From Chloroflexi bacterium TSY (GTDB taxonomy: Bacteria; Chloroflexota; Anaerolineae; Caldilineales; Caldilineaceae): DNA of 64,000 bases. The notes beneath the pieces were generated by a model that ran no database searches, was not told the origin of the DNA, and saw only the letters and a list, made by a program, of their open reading frames with translations. The translations under genes were made by a program, and so were the position numbers. Where the stretch lies: positions 62,001 to 126,000 of the forward strand of contig JAHBNG010000010.1 of assembly GCA_019217005.1 (NCBI GenBank), written 5' to 3'. Below, one piece after another: positions 27,804-36,880 of the stretch (position 1 is the first letter of the stretch; each line of letters starts with the position of its first letter).

Positions 27804-30800
27804 ATGCTAAAAATAAAACTTCAATCAAACACCAACCACACCAGCCTCATCAACACTCTGCATCATACCGGGGCGTTCACCGGCGACTGGGATGTCATGC
27901 AACTCGCCATTCCCAGCGGCACCTTCATCCAGCCCGGCGCGCTGGCATGGCTGTGTACCTGGGGACTTCAGCAGCGAGCCGCGGGGCGTGCCTTCATCGT
28001 CACAGGGGACCGGCGAGCGCTCAACTTTCCGGCGCGCCAACACCTCTTTCATCACTTGGCAATTGAATACGAAGCCAGCACGCGCGCCCGCGACGCCCGC
28101 CGTAACGCGGCGACCAGCTACATTCCCCTGCTGCTGGTGGACGATGGAGCGAGTATCAAGCAGGCGGTTGACGCCATCTGCGACCTGGTCCTGCGCAACC
28201 TGGACAATGCGGGGGACTTTCTGCCCGCGCTGGAGTGGGCCGTCAATGAGATGGTTGACAACATTGGCCTACATGCCGATGCCGACGTGCCGGGTGCTGT
28301 CTGTGCTCGCTACTATGCCAGCCGCGAGCAGTTAGAGATCGGCATCTGCGACGTGGGCCAGGGCATTCTCAACTCCCTCAGCCAGTCCCACGTCCTCGCC
28401 GACCATCAGGAAGCGCTGCGCAAAGCGCTGGAACGGGGCGTCACCCGCAGCACCGAGGCGGGCATGGGGAACGGGCTGGCAGGTGCGCAGACCATCAGCC
28501 GCACAAACATGGGCCGCTTCGAACTATGGAGCGGCGATGCCCTCTACAGCCTGCAAAGCAACCGCACCCGCCGCATCCCCTTTGTGCCAGGCACGGGCAT
28601 CTTCTTCAGCCTCAACACCGACGTGCCCGTGCGCCTGGGCCAACTTTGGATTGGCGAACGGGAATATGGCTATCTACATGCAGAGAGCGAACGGTTGGCG
28701 AAATCTGGTGGCTTTGTGGTGGCCGACGAGTGCGTCAATGTGGGCACGCGTGAGCCAGCCAAGGAACTACGCCGCCGGATCCATGGCCTACTCAGCGTCC
28801 ACGACGCGCAAGACGGACCGCTGGTGCTAGACTTTGCTGGGGTGAATCATCCATCCAGCAGTTTTCTGGATGAGCTGCTGGGACGCCTGGCCGAGGAATT
28901 GGGCGAAGCGGAGTTTGGTCACCAGATACGCGCGAACAACATGAGCCGTGACGAAGGTCATGATGTGCAGCAGATGGCCGACGTGGTCATTGCCCAGCGT
29001 TTGCACGGCGTCAACCCAGCCCAGATTCATGCTGAGTTGGAAAGTGGGGTGGTACGGGATCTATATGGTCCCTTTGATGGCCCCGAAGAGATTGTCGACG
29101 AACGAGGTGGCGTGCGCGCCCGCTATCTGGTGGGCATGTTGGCGCCCAAAGGCCAGAGCGCACTGCCCGAAGAGATGGACGATTTGGCAACCAGCGGCGT
29201 GGACGGACAGGACGGCATCACCGATGCACCTCCCTCCCGCGCCACGGCCAGTATGCTCCCCCGCTCGATGGGTCTAACCTTTGCTGTCAACGACGAAGCC
29301 GAGTCCATCGTGATTCAGGCCAACTGGGGCCACTACAAGCAGGTGACCATTGAGGATAAGGCATATCAAACCGAGAGCGGAGAATTTCGCCCCGTCTGGC
29401 AGCGCACCCAAATGGCAAGTACTTCGGAGTCAATTCCCTTAATGGAAGGTCGCATGGAAGAATGGTTCCCCGCCAAAGCGGAGCAGCCGTTGGTCTATGT
29501 GCAGGGGCTAATGCGTCGCGTCACGCTGCATGACATCACCCGCTGGCACGTTACCCTCTTTCTGGTCAACGGCCAAGAGGAGTCAAAGAAGAACGACGAT
29601 GGAGCCGACAGCGTGTGGCTCTTCCAGCCCGAACTCGTGGTCCGCGCGCCCGATCAGGCGCCCATCTTCGAGAAGCGCTTGATGCACGCACCTGATGAGC
29701 ATGAGGAGGCGCAGATGCTGGCCATGCTTTACCGTCGTCACATCGAGTTTGCCGTGGGGCACGGCGTGGCCGTCCATCCCGTGCTGGCCGACCAGCAACA
29801 CGACCGTGCCATCCGCCTGGAGACGCGTGTGCTACCCATCTATGAAGTGCCTCAGACAACGGCTCCCACCGCGGACGAAGTGCCTGCCCTCTCTGCCCTC
29901 ACTGTCGATATGAAAGCGTTGAGTCAGGTCGCAGACGGCCAGTTTCGGCACGCGCTCGGTGCCCTTAGCACGGCCTATGGTGACTGGATCGACCAGCTAC
30001 GTCAGCGTCTTGATGTTGCTCAGGGTCTGAAGAGCGGGCAGCAGCACAACTCGTTACTTGAGGAGCCAGACCTGCCGCCGTCAGACCTGCTGGATCTCGA
30101 CCTGCTGGAACATCTCTCCGCCGCGCGGCGCGCCATCGACCAGTGTCAACGTACTTTGGCGCGTATCGAGGCCGGTATCACCCTGCTCGACAGCAATGCC
30201 CAGGCTGCTCAAGCTTTCCGCTTTGCCAACGACGCCATGTATCGCCAGCGCATTCAGTCGATTTACGCCAGCAAAGTGCGCCAGGGCGAGGTACCCGACT
30301 GGGCCGAAATCGACGTGCCCCAGAATCATCAGTGGCGCACTTTCCAGCTCGCCTTCCTCCTGCTCAATCTGACGGCACTGGTTGATCCCACCCATTCCGA
30401 ACGGATGGAGCTAGCCGATCTCATCTGGTTCCCCACGGGTGGTGGCAAGACCGAAGCCTATCTGGGCGTGGCCGCGTGTGCTCTGGCTCTACGTCGTCTG
30501 CAAGGTGTCGTCAAAGGCGCGGACGGCACTGACTATAGCGGTCATGCAGGGGTCGGCGTCCTCATGCGTTACACCTTACGCCTTCTCACGCTTCAGCAAT
30601 TTCAGCGCGCGGCAGCCCTCATCTGTGCCTGTGAAAAGATTCGCCGCGACGATGTGGCGACGTGGCGCAGCGAACCCTTCCGCATTGGCCTGTGGGTGGG
30701 CCGTAACACGACGCCCAACAGAACCGAAGACGCCAGCGAGGCCATCGCCAGTGCCCGCAACAGTGGCGCGCCTGGTGGCAGCGGTTCGCCCCATCAGCTC

Positions 30801-32668
30801 ACCAATTGTCCGTGGTGCGGCAGCGATCTCGACCCCGGACGGGACATCATCGTCGAGCCGGTCACCTCTGCGCGGGGACGCACGCTGGTCTATTGCAGCG
30901 ATCCCAAAGGCCGCTGCCCCTTTAGCGAAAAGCAGGCCAAAGGGGAAGGCATTCCAGTGCTGACAGTTGATGAGGAGATCTATCGTCGGTTGCCAGCCCT
31001 GCTCATTGCCACGGTCGACAAGTTTGCCCAAATGCCGTGGAATGGCCGCACGGCCATGCTCTTCGGTCGCGTTGATGGCTACTGCGAACGTCATGGCTTC
31101 CGTTCACCAGAACTTGATGATAGTGATAGCCATCTGCCCAGCAAAAAGTTCGATCTGCCTGCGGCCAAGACAATTCCGGCTGGTCCTCTACGCCCGCCTG
31201 ATCTCATCATTCAAGACGAGCTACACCTGATCAGCGGCCCGTTGGGTTCGTTGGTGGGTCTCTATGAAACGGCGGTCGATGAGCTCTGTACGTGGACAAT
31301 GACGGACGCTACGGGAAACGCGCACGCAGTACGGCCCAAGGTCATCGCCTCCACGGCCACCGTGCGCCAGGCAGCAGAGCAGGTCCATGGTCTCTTCATG
31401 CGACAACTCAACATCTTCCCACCCCAAGGGCTGGACGTGGGCGACAACTTCTTCGCTCGCCAGCGTTCCACCAGCGACGAGCCAGACGCATTGCCCGGAC
31501 GACGTTACTTGGGCATCAACGCACCCGGCATCCGGCACAAGACCGCGCTCATCCGCACCTATACCTCGCTGCTCTCCACTGCCCAGGCCTCTATGAAAAG
31601 TATGGCAAAGCCGCGGATCCGTGGATGACGCTGGTGGGCTACTTCAATTCCCTGCGCGAACTGGGCGGCATGAGGCGCGCGGTGGATGACAGCGTCAGTG
31701 CCCGCCTGCGTCGCATGAATGAGCGCGGACAGACCAATCGTCCGCTCAACCCCTACAGCGTGGAGGAACTGACTTCGCGCCTGAGTGCAACCGATATCCC
31801 CGCCAAGTTGGATCAATTGAGTCGCGTGTTCGACCCAGATGAGAAGAAAGGTCGCAGGCGTGGTAATAAGCGCAACGGGAGTCGGGCAAAGCCCCGGCAA
31901 CAGCATCCCATCGACGTGCTGCTGGCGACCAACATGATCTCGGTGGGTGTAGACGTGAGTCGGCTGGGGCTAATGGTCTGTGCTGGTCAGCCAAAAAACA
32001 CGTCCGAATATATTCAGGCCACCAGCCGCGTGGGGCGCGACAAGAGCGGGTCGGGCCTGGTCTGCATGGTCTATAACTGGACGCGCCCGCGCGACCTGAG
32101 CCACTATGAATCCTTTGCGCATTATCACGCTACCTTTTATCAACATGTAGAAGCCCTTTCCGTCACCCCCTTCTCGGCAGGGGCCATGAAGCGCGGATTG
32201 AGCGCGCTGCTCGTCGCTCAACTACGGCTGGGCAATCTGGATTTCAATCCCAACTTGGGGGCCGAACACTTTGCGCCCGATGATCCACGAGTTCAGGCTG
32301 CGTTAGCCAGTATCATCCAGCGGGCAGGATTGGTGGTCGATAGCGCGCATGAGGCACTGGTAACCGACGCATTAACGGCCCGCGTCGACGTGTGGGCGCA
32401 GCTTATTCGCCATAGCGTGGGTGCTCGCGTCGGCTACAGCCAGCAGGGGGCCGCGTCAGGTCTGTTGAGTGATGCTGAAGCGGGTCGTTGGGAGCTTTTC
32501 ACCTGTCTCAACTCTCTGCGCAACGTGGAGCCAACGGTCAAGCTGATGCTCAATGATTACGGCATGGACCGCGGCGAAGAACGACCGTGGCCGACCCCAC
32601 ACCGCAACGACGAGGATGCGGGTGAGACGAATTCTTCGGCAACCGACAAGCAACCAGAACAAGCGTAG
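27804..32668 (+). pseudogene. drmA: DrmA DISARM helicase with N-terminal GHKL ATPase and STAS-like domains; one frameshift
   Basis: Residues 1-90 have a STAS-like flavour (FIQPGALAWLCTWGLQQRAA). Residues 140-265 are a GHKL ATPase: N-box LEWAVNEMVDNIGLHA, G1 box CDVGQGI, G2 box AGMGNGLAGAQ. Residues 290-395 are a DUF4325-like STAS domain (LVLDFAGVNHPSSSFLDELL). From about 405 the DrmA helicase proper begins: ESGVVRDLYGPFDGPEE, RARYLVGMLAPKGQ, Walker A FPTGGGKTEAYLG, a Cys4 finger (CPWCGSDLD / CSDPKGRC), IIQDELHLISGPLGSL (DExH), ASTATVRQA. A frameshift at about 31585-31595 separates the last third, which holds NMISVGVDVSRLGLMVCAGQ and ATSRVGRDKSG. If repaired it is about 1,620 residues. Whether the fusion is natural or made by an indel is open. 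Confidence 0.8.
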
Positions 32669-32670
32669 CG

Positions 32671-32752
32671 ATACTGCGGTTGTGATGAAGACCGGAGTTT
32701 TCCGTTGCCCTACCAGAGAGACAAACTCCGGTTTTATACAGAGCAAAGTATA
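32671..32752. repeat. Stem-loop intergenic repeat, copy 1
   Basis: It lies between drmA and drmB. The conserved edges are ACTGCGGTTGTGATGAA at the left and ATACAGAGC at the right. The stem is ACCGGAGTTT (32691-32700) with AAACTCCGGT (32723-32732), a perfect 10-bp pair. The copy at 39641 keeps the edges and loop CTACCAGA but has a different, still paired, stem. Confidence 0.5.
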
Positions 32753-32765
32753 GAGGCCAAATCCA

Positions 32766-34697
32766 ATGACTGCTAACTCACGAGACAAGAACTACAGCCA
32801 CACGATCGGCGAACTGCGTCCGACCCAGATCATGTTCAGCTTTGGCGTAGGTGCGCTCATCGACCTGCCCCATCTCTCCGCCGTGGTGACGGGACTGGAC
32901 GATTGGCCTGCGGATCCCGGCATCGCGCCAGAAATTGTGGAAGACCGGCTGCTGGCCACCGTGCGTCAACAGCTTGGTGAGCAGGTTAAAGCGCTCAAGC
33001 GACCACCTGCGCCACCGCCGACCAATACACTGCCCAACCCGTTCGATGCGGATCAGCGGATCGGCGTCCCGGTTGCCACCTTTCCGCGCTGGCTGCTCTG
33101 CCCGTCCTGCCAGCTACTCGCCCCTATCCGCGCCAACCTTTTCACGCTCAAGACCAACGAATATCATCCCGAGCGCGCCCGCTATGTCCATGAAGGATGT
33201 GATAGGGCCAAGAATCCAGCGGCTGTGCCAGCCCGCTTTTTAGTGGCCTGCCCCAATGGCCATGTTGATGACTTCCCGTGGATTGAGTTTGTCCACCGCG
33301 GGCCAACCAACTGCCGCGCGGTCCTACGCCTCATTGAGTTTGGCCCCAGCGGTGAAGCGCGCGATGTGATGGCGCGTTGCGATACGTGTGGTGATAGTCG
33401 TCGGCTGTCGGACGCCTTTGGCAATCGGGGAAAAGCTTTTATGCCCATGTGTCGCGGCCGTCGTCCTCATCTGCGCGACTTTGAAGACGAGCCGTGTACC
33501 TTCCAGAGCCGGACCATTCTGTTGGGCGCGTCTAATCTGTGGTTTCCCGATGTTTTAACGGCGTTGTCTGTGCCAATCGCGGCCGCAAGTCCACTGGAGG
33601 GCTTGGTAGACGATGTGTGGGCATTACTCAAAAATACGGAAAGTGCCCAAAATATCGGGTTGCTGCGGGACGTTATGCCAAATTTAGCGAGCTTGACAGG
33701 ATATACAAATGAAGAAATCTGGTCCATCGTGGAGCAGCGTCAAAAGGGGCAAGGTGCTGCGCAGGCTGATGATACGCCGGTTGACCTCAAAACGCCGGAA
33801 TGGACCGTCTTTAGCAATCCCTCTGCTGTACCTCAATCTGAAGACTTTCGCCTACGGGCTGTTGCCGTCCCCCGCGGCTTTGAAGCACTGATCGAACGCG
33901 TCGTGCTCGTGGAGCAACTGCGGGAGGTGCGTGCCCTCATCGGCTTCACTCGCATCGATGCACCGGGCGAATTGGGCGACGAGCAACAAGACACGCGCCG
34001 CATGAGGGTTTCGCGCAGAGCACCAGATTGGATTCCGGCCGCAGAGGTGCGAGGCGAGGGTATTTTTATCCAGCTAAACGAAGCCGCCATACAGGGATGG
34101 TTACGCGATCCGGCCGTCTTGATGCGTAGTCGGGCCTTCCACGAGTCTCACATCGCATGGCGCTCAGCGCGTCATATTGCCCCGGCTGGTGAGAACGATC
34201 CGGGGATGCGCTTTGTCCTGCTCAATACGCTGGCTCACGCGCTCATGCGACAGTTTACGCTGGCCTGTGGCTACACGGCAGCCAGCATCCGCGAACGTCT
34301 CTATGCCCGCAATCCTAACGAGTCAGATCATTTTCCCGAACCCATGGCTGGCCTCCTGATCTACACAGCCGCACCCGACAGCGAGGGAACTCTGGGTGGG
34401 CTTGTAAATCTGGGCCAGCCAGAGGCTCTGCATATGCATTTGACGGCTGCACTGACCGATGCACGCCTGTGTGCCTCTGATCCGCTTTGCGCAGAAAATC
34501 CGCCCAGCACTCAGGGGATGACGCTACATGCCGCAGCCTGCCACGCGTGTATGTTTGCACCTGAAACATCATGTGAGTGTGGCAATCGCTATCTGGATCG
34601 GTCGGTGCTCATGCCGACATTGCACAATGAAGATTTGGCTTTCTTCCGAGATGTCGTTTGGTTCTGGGAAAGGTTTTGTCCCATCTCAAACTGCTGA
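32766..34697 (+). CDS. drmB: DrmB: DUF1998 protein of DISARM
   Basis: An intact protein of 643 residues, the second core subunit of DISARM. DrmA and DrmB form a complex that blocks incoming phage DNA. Seen: start MTANSRDKNYSHTIGELRPT and QIMFSFGVGALIDLPHLSAV; zinc-type clusters CPSCQLLAP, CPNGHVDDFPWIEF and CDTCGDS; the DUF1998 region LLNTLAHALMRQFTLACGYT and GLLIYTAAPDSEGTLGGLVN; and the terminal Cys cluster CHACMFAPETSCECGNRYLD. It ends DVVWFWERFCPISNC, where a hairpin overlaps the stop. It is the only undamaged DISARM core gene here, and no drmC (PLD) gene follows. Confidence 0.88.
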   Translation: MTANSRDKNYSHTIGELRPTQIMFSFGVGALIDLPHLSAVVTGLDDWPADPGIAPEIVEDRLLATVRQQLGEQVKALKRPPAPPPTNTLPNPFDADQRIGVPVATFPRWLLCPSCQLLAPIRANLFTLKTNEYHPERARYVHEGCDRAKNPAAVPARFLVACPNGHVDDFPWIEFVHRGPTNCRAVLRLIEFGPSGEARDVMARCDTCGDSRRLSDAFGNRGKAFMPMCRGRRPHLRDFEDEPCTFQSRTILLGASNLWFPDVLTALSVPIAAASPLEGLVDDVWALLKNTESAQNIGLLRDVMPNLASLTGYTNEEIWSIVEQRQKGQGAAQADDTPVDLKTPEWTVFSNPSAVPQSEDFRLRAVAVPRGFEALIERVVLVEQLREVRALIGFTRIDAPGELGDEQQDTRRMRVSRRAPDWIPAAEVRGEGIFIQLNEAAIQGWLRDPAVLMRSRAFHESHIAWRSARHIAPAGENDPGMRFVLLNTLAHALMRQFTLACGYTAASIRERLYARNPNESDHFPEPMAGLLIYTAAPDSEGTLGGLVNLGQPEALHMHLTAALTDARLCASDPLCAENPPSTQGMTLHAAACHACMFAPETSCECGNRYLDRSVLMPTLHNEDLAFFRDVVWFWERFCPISNC

Positions 34698-34704
34698 GAT
34701 GGGA
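34679..34704. terminator. Hairpin overlapping the drmB stop codon
   Basis: TCCCATCTCA (34679-34688) pairs perfectly with TGAGATGGGA (34695-34704) across a 6-nt loop. The drmB stop lies inside. Only a weak T-rich stretch follows (ACTTTTCTTGG), so a terminator role is tentative. Confidence 0.4.
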
Positions 34705-34850
34705 TACGAAACTTTTCTTGGTACATGTGAAGTATGTAGGCGATTTGTGTTATTGCCATGCACCACCAGAACAACTACAATATAGAGTTGGCGGTTACAG
34801 ATCGAGACAGGTGCTTTAACAGCTTACCGTTAAACAACAAGGAGACAACT

Positions 34851-35564
34851 ATGCAACTCGCTGATTTCAAAGTCTTGACCTTCGACTGCTACGGCACGCT
34901 GATCGACTGGGAAAGTGGAATACTCAAAGGGCTTGAGCCGCTAACCGATAGGATTGAGATAGGGTTGAGCGAGGATGCTCTTCTTGAAGCCCACGCACGT
35001 CACGAATCTGCTCAACAGAGTCAGACTCCAGCCATGTACTATCATGATATTTTGGCAATCGTATACAAACGTCTGGCGGAAGAATGGGGGGTGGCAGTAT
35101 CTTGGGACGATTGTGTTACCTATGGATTATCGGTTCAAAACTGGCCGGCCTTCCCCGACTCAGCTGACGCACTCAAATATCTTAAAGAACACTACAAGCT
35201 GGTCATCCTGTCAAATGTAGATAACCGAAGTTTCGCGGCTAGCCGCGAGAAGTTGGGCATTCAGTTTGACGCAATTTATACTGCGCAAGACATTGGCAAC
35301 TACAAACCAGCAGATGTCAATTTTGAGTATATGCTGCGCAATCTCGCAACGTTGGGTGTCGACAAGATGGACATTCTGCATACAGCTGAGAGTCTGTTTC
35401 ACGATCACAAACCGGCAAATCGCTATGGCCTCAGTTCGTGTTGGATATATCGGCGTCATGCCAAAGAAGGCTTCGGTGCAACCATGCATCCAGGTGAGAT
35501 GCCCCAGGTTGCGTTCAGATTTAACAGCATGGCAAATATGGTTGCAGCTCATCAGGCACGATAG
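34851..35564 (+). CDS. HAD-superfamily hydrolase (haloacid dehalogenase type II-like)
   Basis: A complete protein of 237 residues. Motif I is LTFDCYGTLIDWESG (nucleophile Asp; DCYGTL is typical of L-2-haloacid dehalogenase-like members). Motif II is VILSNVDNRSF, motif III is the Lys in IGNYKPADVNF, and motif IV is around HTAESLFHDHKPANRYG. The start ATG 34851 follows CAAGGAGACAAC. Likely a small-molecule dehalogenase or phosphatase. With the haloalkane dehalogenase remnant at 0.8 kb and the hydrolase at 10 kb it hints at former organohalide use, but this is inference. It lies downstream of the DISARM island in the same direction. Confidence 0.8.
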   Translation: MQLADFKVLTFDCYGTLIDWESGILKGLEPLTDRIEIGLSEDALLEAHARHESAQQSQTPAMYYHDILAIVYKRLAEEWGVAVSWDDCVTYGLSVQNWPAFPDSADALKYLKEHYKLVILSNVDNRSFAASREKLGIQFDAIYTAQDIGNYKPADVNFEYMLRNLATLGVDKMDILHTAESLFHDHKPANRYGLSSCWIYRRHAKEGFGATMHPGEMPQVAFRFNSMANMVAAHQAR

Positions 35565-35650
35565 GAGACCATTTCGAGATCTTTCAAAATTTATCTTCCC
35601 TATCCAGGAAAAAACAGTCGATCATCTGCGATTCCTTCCTCACTTTACTA

Positions 35651-36097
35651 TCACACAAACAAGCGCCAAAGCCGTGGTCCGAAGATAAAAAGCGCGACCC
35701 ATAGACTACCCAATACACCAAAAATCATCGCCCCTGCTGCTGCATCCTTGGCGATTTTGGCTAATGGATGATAGCGGGGCGAGACCAAATCGATGGCTGC
35801 TTCGATTGCTGTATTGACAGCCTCCAAGGCTAAGATGACAAAGACAATTAATCCCAAAAGTGCCCACTCGATAGCCGAGATTTGAAACCACCATCCGGCG
35901 ATGGATATGAGGAGAAAAGCAACCAATTCGATCCAGGCATTGGGTTGTGTTAATAGCGTATGCACGGCGCCGGATAGGGCCGCTCGAAAACTAAACCATC
36001 GACCGGCCAAAAAGCTCTTGTCACGACCGGTCAAGCGATCGAGATTGTCGCTGGCGGTAGAAATTGGTCTAGTTCCGTCGACTCGCTCTTGCGTCAT
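35651..36097 (-). CDS. dgkA: Diacylglycerol/undecaprenol kinase family protein
   Basis: 148 residues with three hydrophobic segments: AFLLISIAGWWFQI, LLGLIVFVILALEAVNTAIE and AAGAMIFGVLGSLWVALFIF. The family signature is ALEAVNTAIEAAIDL followed by HPLAKIAKDAAAGAM. These integral membrane kinases phosphorylate undecaprenol or diacylglycerol to recycle lipid carriers. The start ATG 36097 is preceded by AGTAGGATAAT; an in-frame TTG two codons upstream is less likely. It lies in a minus-strand run with ybeY, pgpH and yqeY, the usual order in Gram-positive and related genomes. Confidence 0.88.
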   Translation of the reverse strand: MTQERVDGTRPISTASDNLDRLTGRDKSFLAGRWFSFRAALSGAVHTLLTQPNAWIELVAFLLISIAGWWFQISAIEWALLGLIVFVILALEAVNTAIEAAIDLVSPRYHPLAKIAKDAAAGAMIFGVLGSLWVALFIFGPRLWRLFV

Positions 36098-36127
36098 CGT
36101 CAATTATCCTACTTGCTTCTATTGGGC

Positions 36128-36199
36128 GTGTACCACAAAGTGTGTAAATGAAGCGGGTTCTCTGACTAAGCCAACTCGATTTGCACACTTTGGGACACA
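36128..36199. repeat. Palindromic repeat with GTGTCCCAAAGTGTGCAAAT arms
   Basis: The left arm is GTGTACCACAAAGTGTGTAA and the right arm (reverse complement) is GTGTCCCAAAGTGTGCAAAT. Related single or paired arms occur at 50221-50297 and 58549-58570. It lies between ybeY and dgkA, non-coding. Confidence 0.5.
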
Positions 36200-36208
36200 C
36201 TTTCCCTA

Positions 36209-36733
36209 TTATTCGGATTTATTCGTTATAGTGAGGAGGGCTGCATCTTGGCGTCTCCACATCTCTTTTTCCTCATCTTCGGTTGCGTGATCATACCCAA
36301 GCAGATGCAGTGTTCCATGAATGGCTAAAAGTTGGAGTTCGCGTGTCAAGGTTTGTTGCCTTGAGATCGCTTGTTTCTTCGTATAGGGAAATGCGATCAC
36401 GATATCGCCTAAATACATTGTATCATCTGCAACCAGTTCTGGTGGAATGTGGAAGGCTTGAGGTTCAAGAGAGGCTGTGTCCGTGACAGGTTCGTGATTT
36501 GCGAAGCTCAATACATCTGTGGGGACATCGATCTGACGATGAGTTAAATTCAGACGCTGTACCTCTTCATTGTTTGTAATGAGAAGTGTCAATGCCGCTT
36601 CAGCAATATTTTCTTGATGTAAGATTGTAGATACGGCATACAAGATTTTGTCTGTATCGACCTCTCGGCGATATGGTTCATCGACAAGAATCTCTATTGA
36701 ATAATGAGAATCTGTTTGAAAGCGAGATTCCAT
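36209..36733 (-). CDS. ybeY: Endoribonuclease YbeY
   Basis: A complete protein of 174 residues. The zinc-binding signature IHGTLHLLGYDHA (HxxxHxxxxDH) is intact, and the family blocks VDVPTDVLSFANHEP and MYLGDIVIAFPYTKKQA are present. YbeY is a metal-dependent RNase involved in 16S rRNA 3'-end maturation and ribosome quality control. It lies between the PgpH-type gene and dgkA, its standard setting. Confidence 0.92.
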   Translation of the reverse strand: MESRFQTDSHYSIEILVDEPYRREVDTDKILYAVSTILHQENIAEAALTLLITNNEEVQRLNLTHRQIDVPTDVLSFANHEPVTDTASLEPQAFHIPPELVADDTMYLGDIVIAFPYTKKQAISRQQTLTRELQLLAIHGTLHLLGYDHATEDEEKEMWRRQDAALLTITNKSE

Positions 36734-36880
36734 AGGCTATGTTATCGCCATAGGTTCAATGTGCTTTTCGGCGCCAGTCATCGTTTCGTTCAAATGGCAG
36801 TGTCTACTGATTGGGAATGGTAAACTAACAAGCCAATTATTTTACGAGTTGACGAAACGATGACCAAAGACCACTTTTTG

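Noticed and set aside
34679..34704. Attachment site or island boundary at the drmB end
   Set aside because: No matching direct repeat was seen on the left side of the island; the sequence reads as a simple hairpin.
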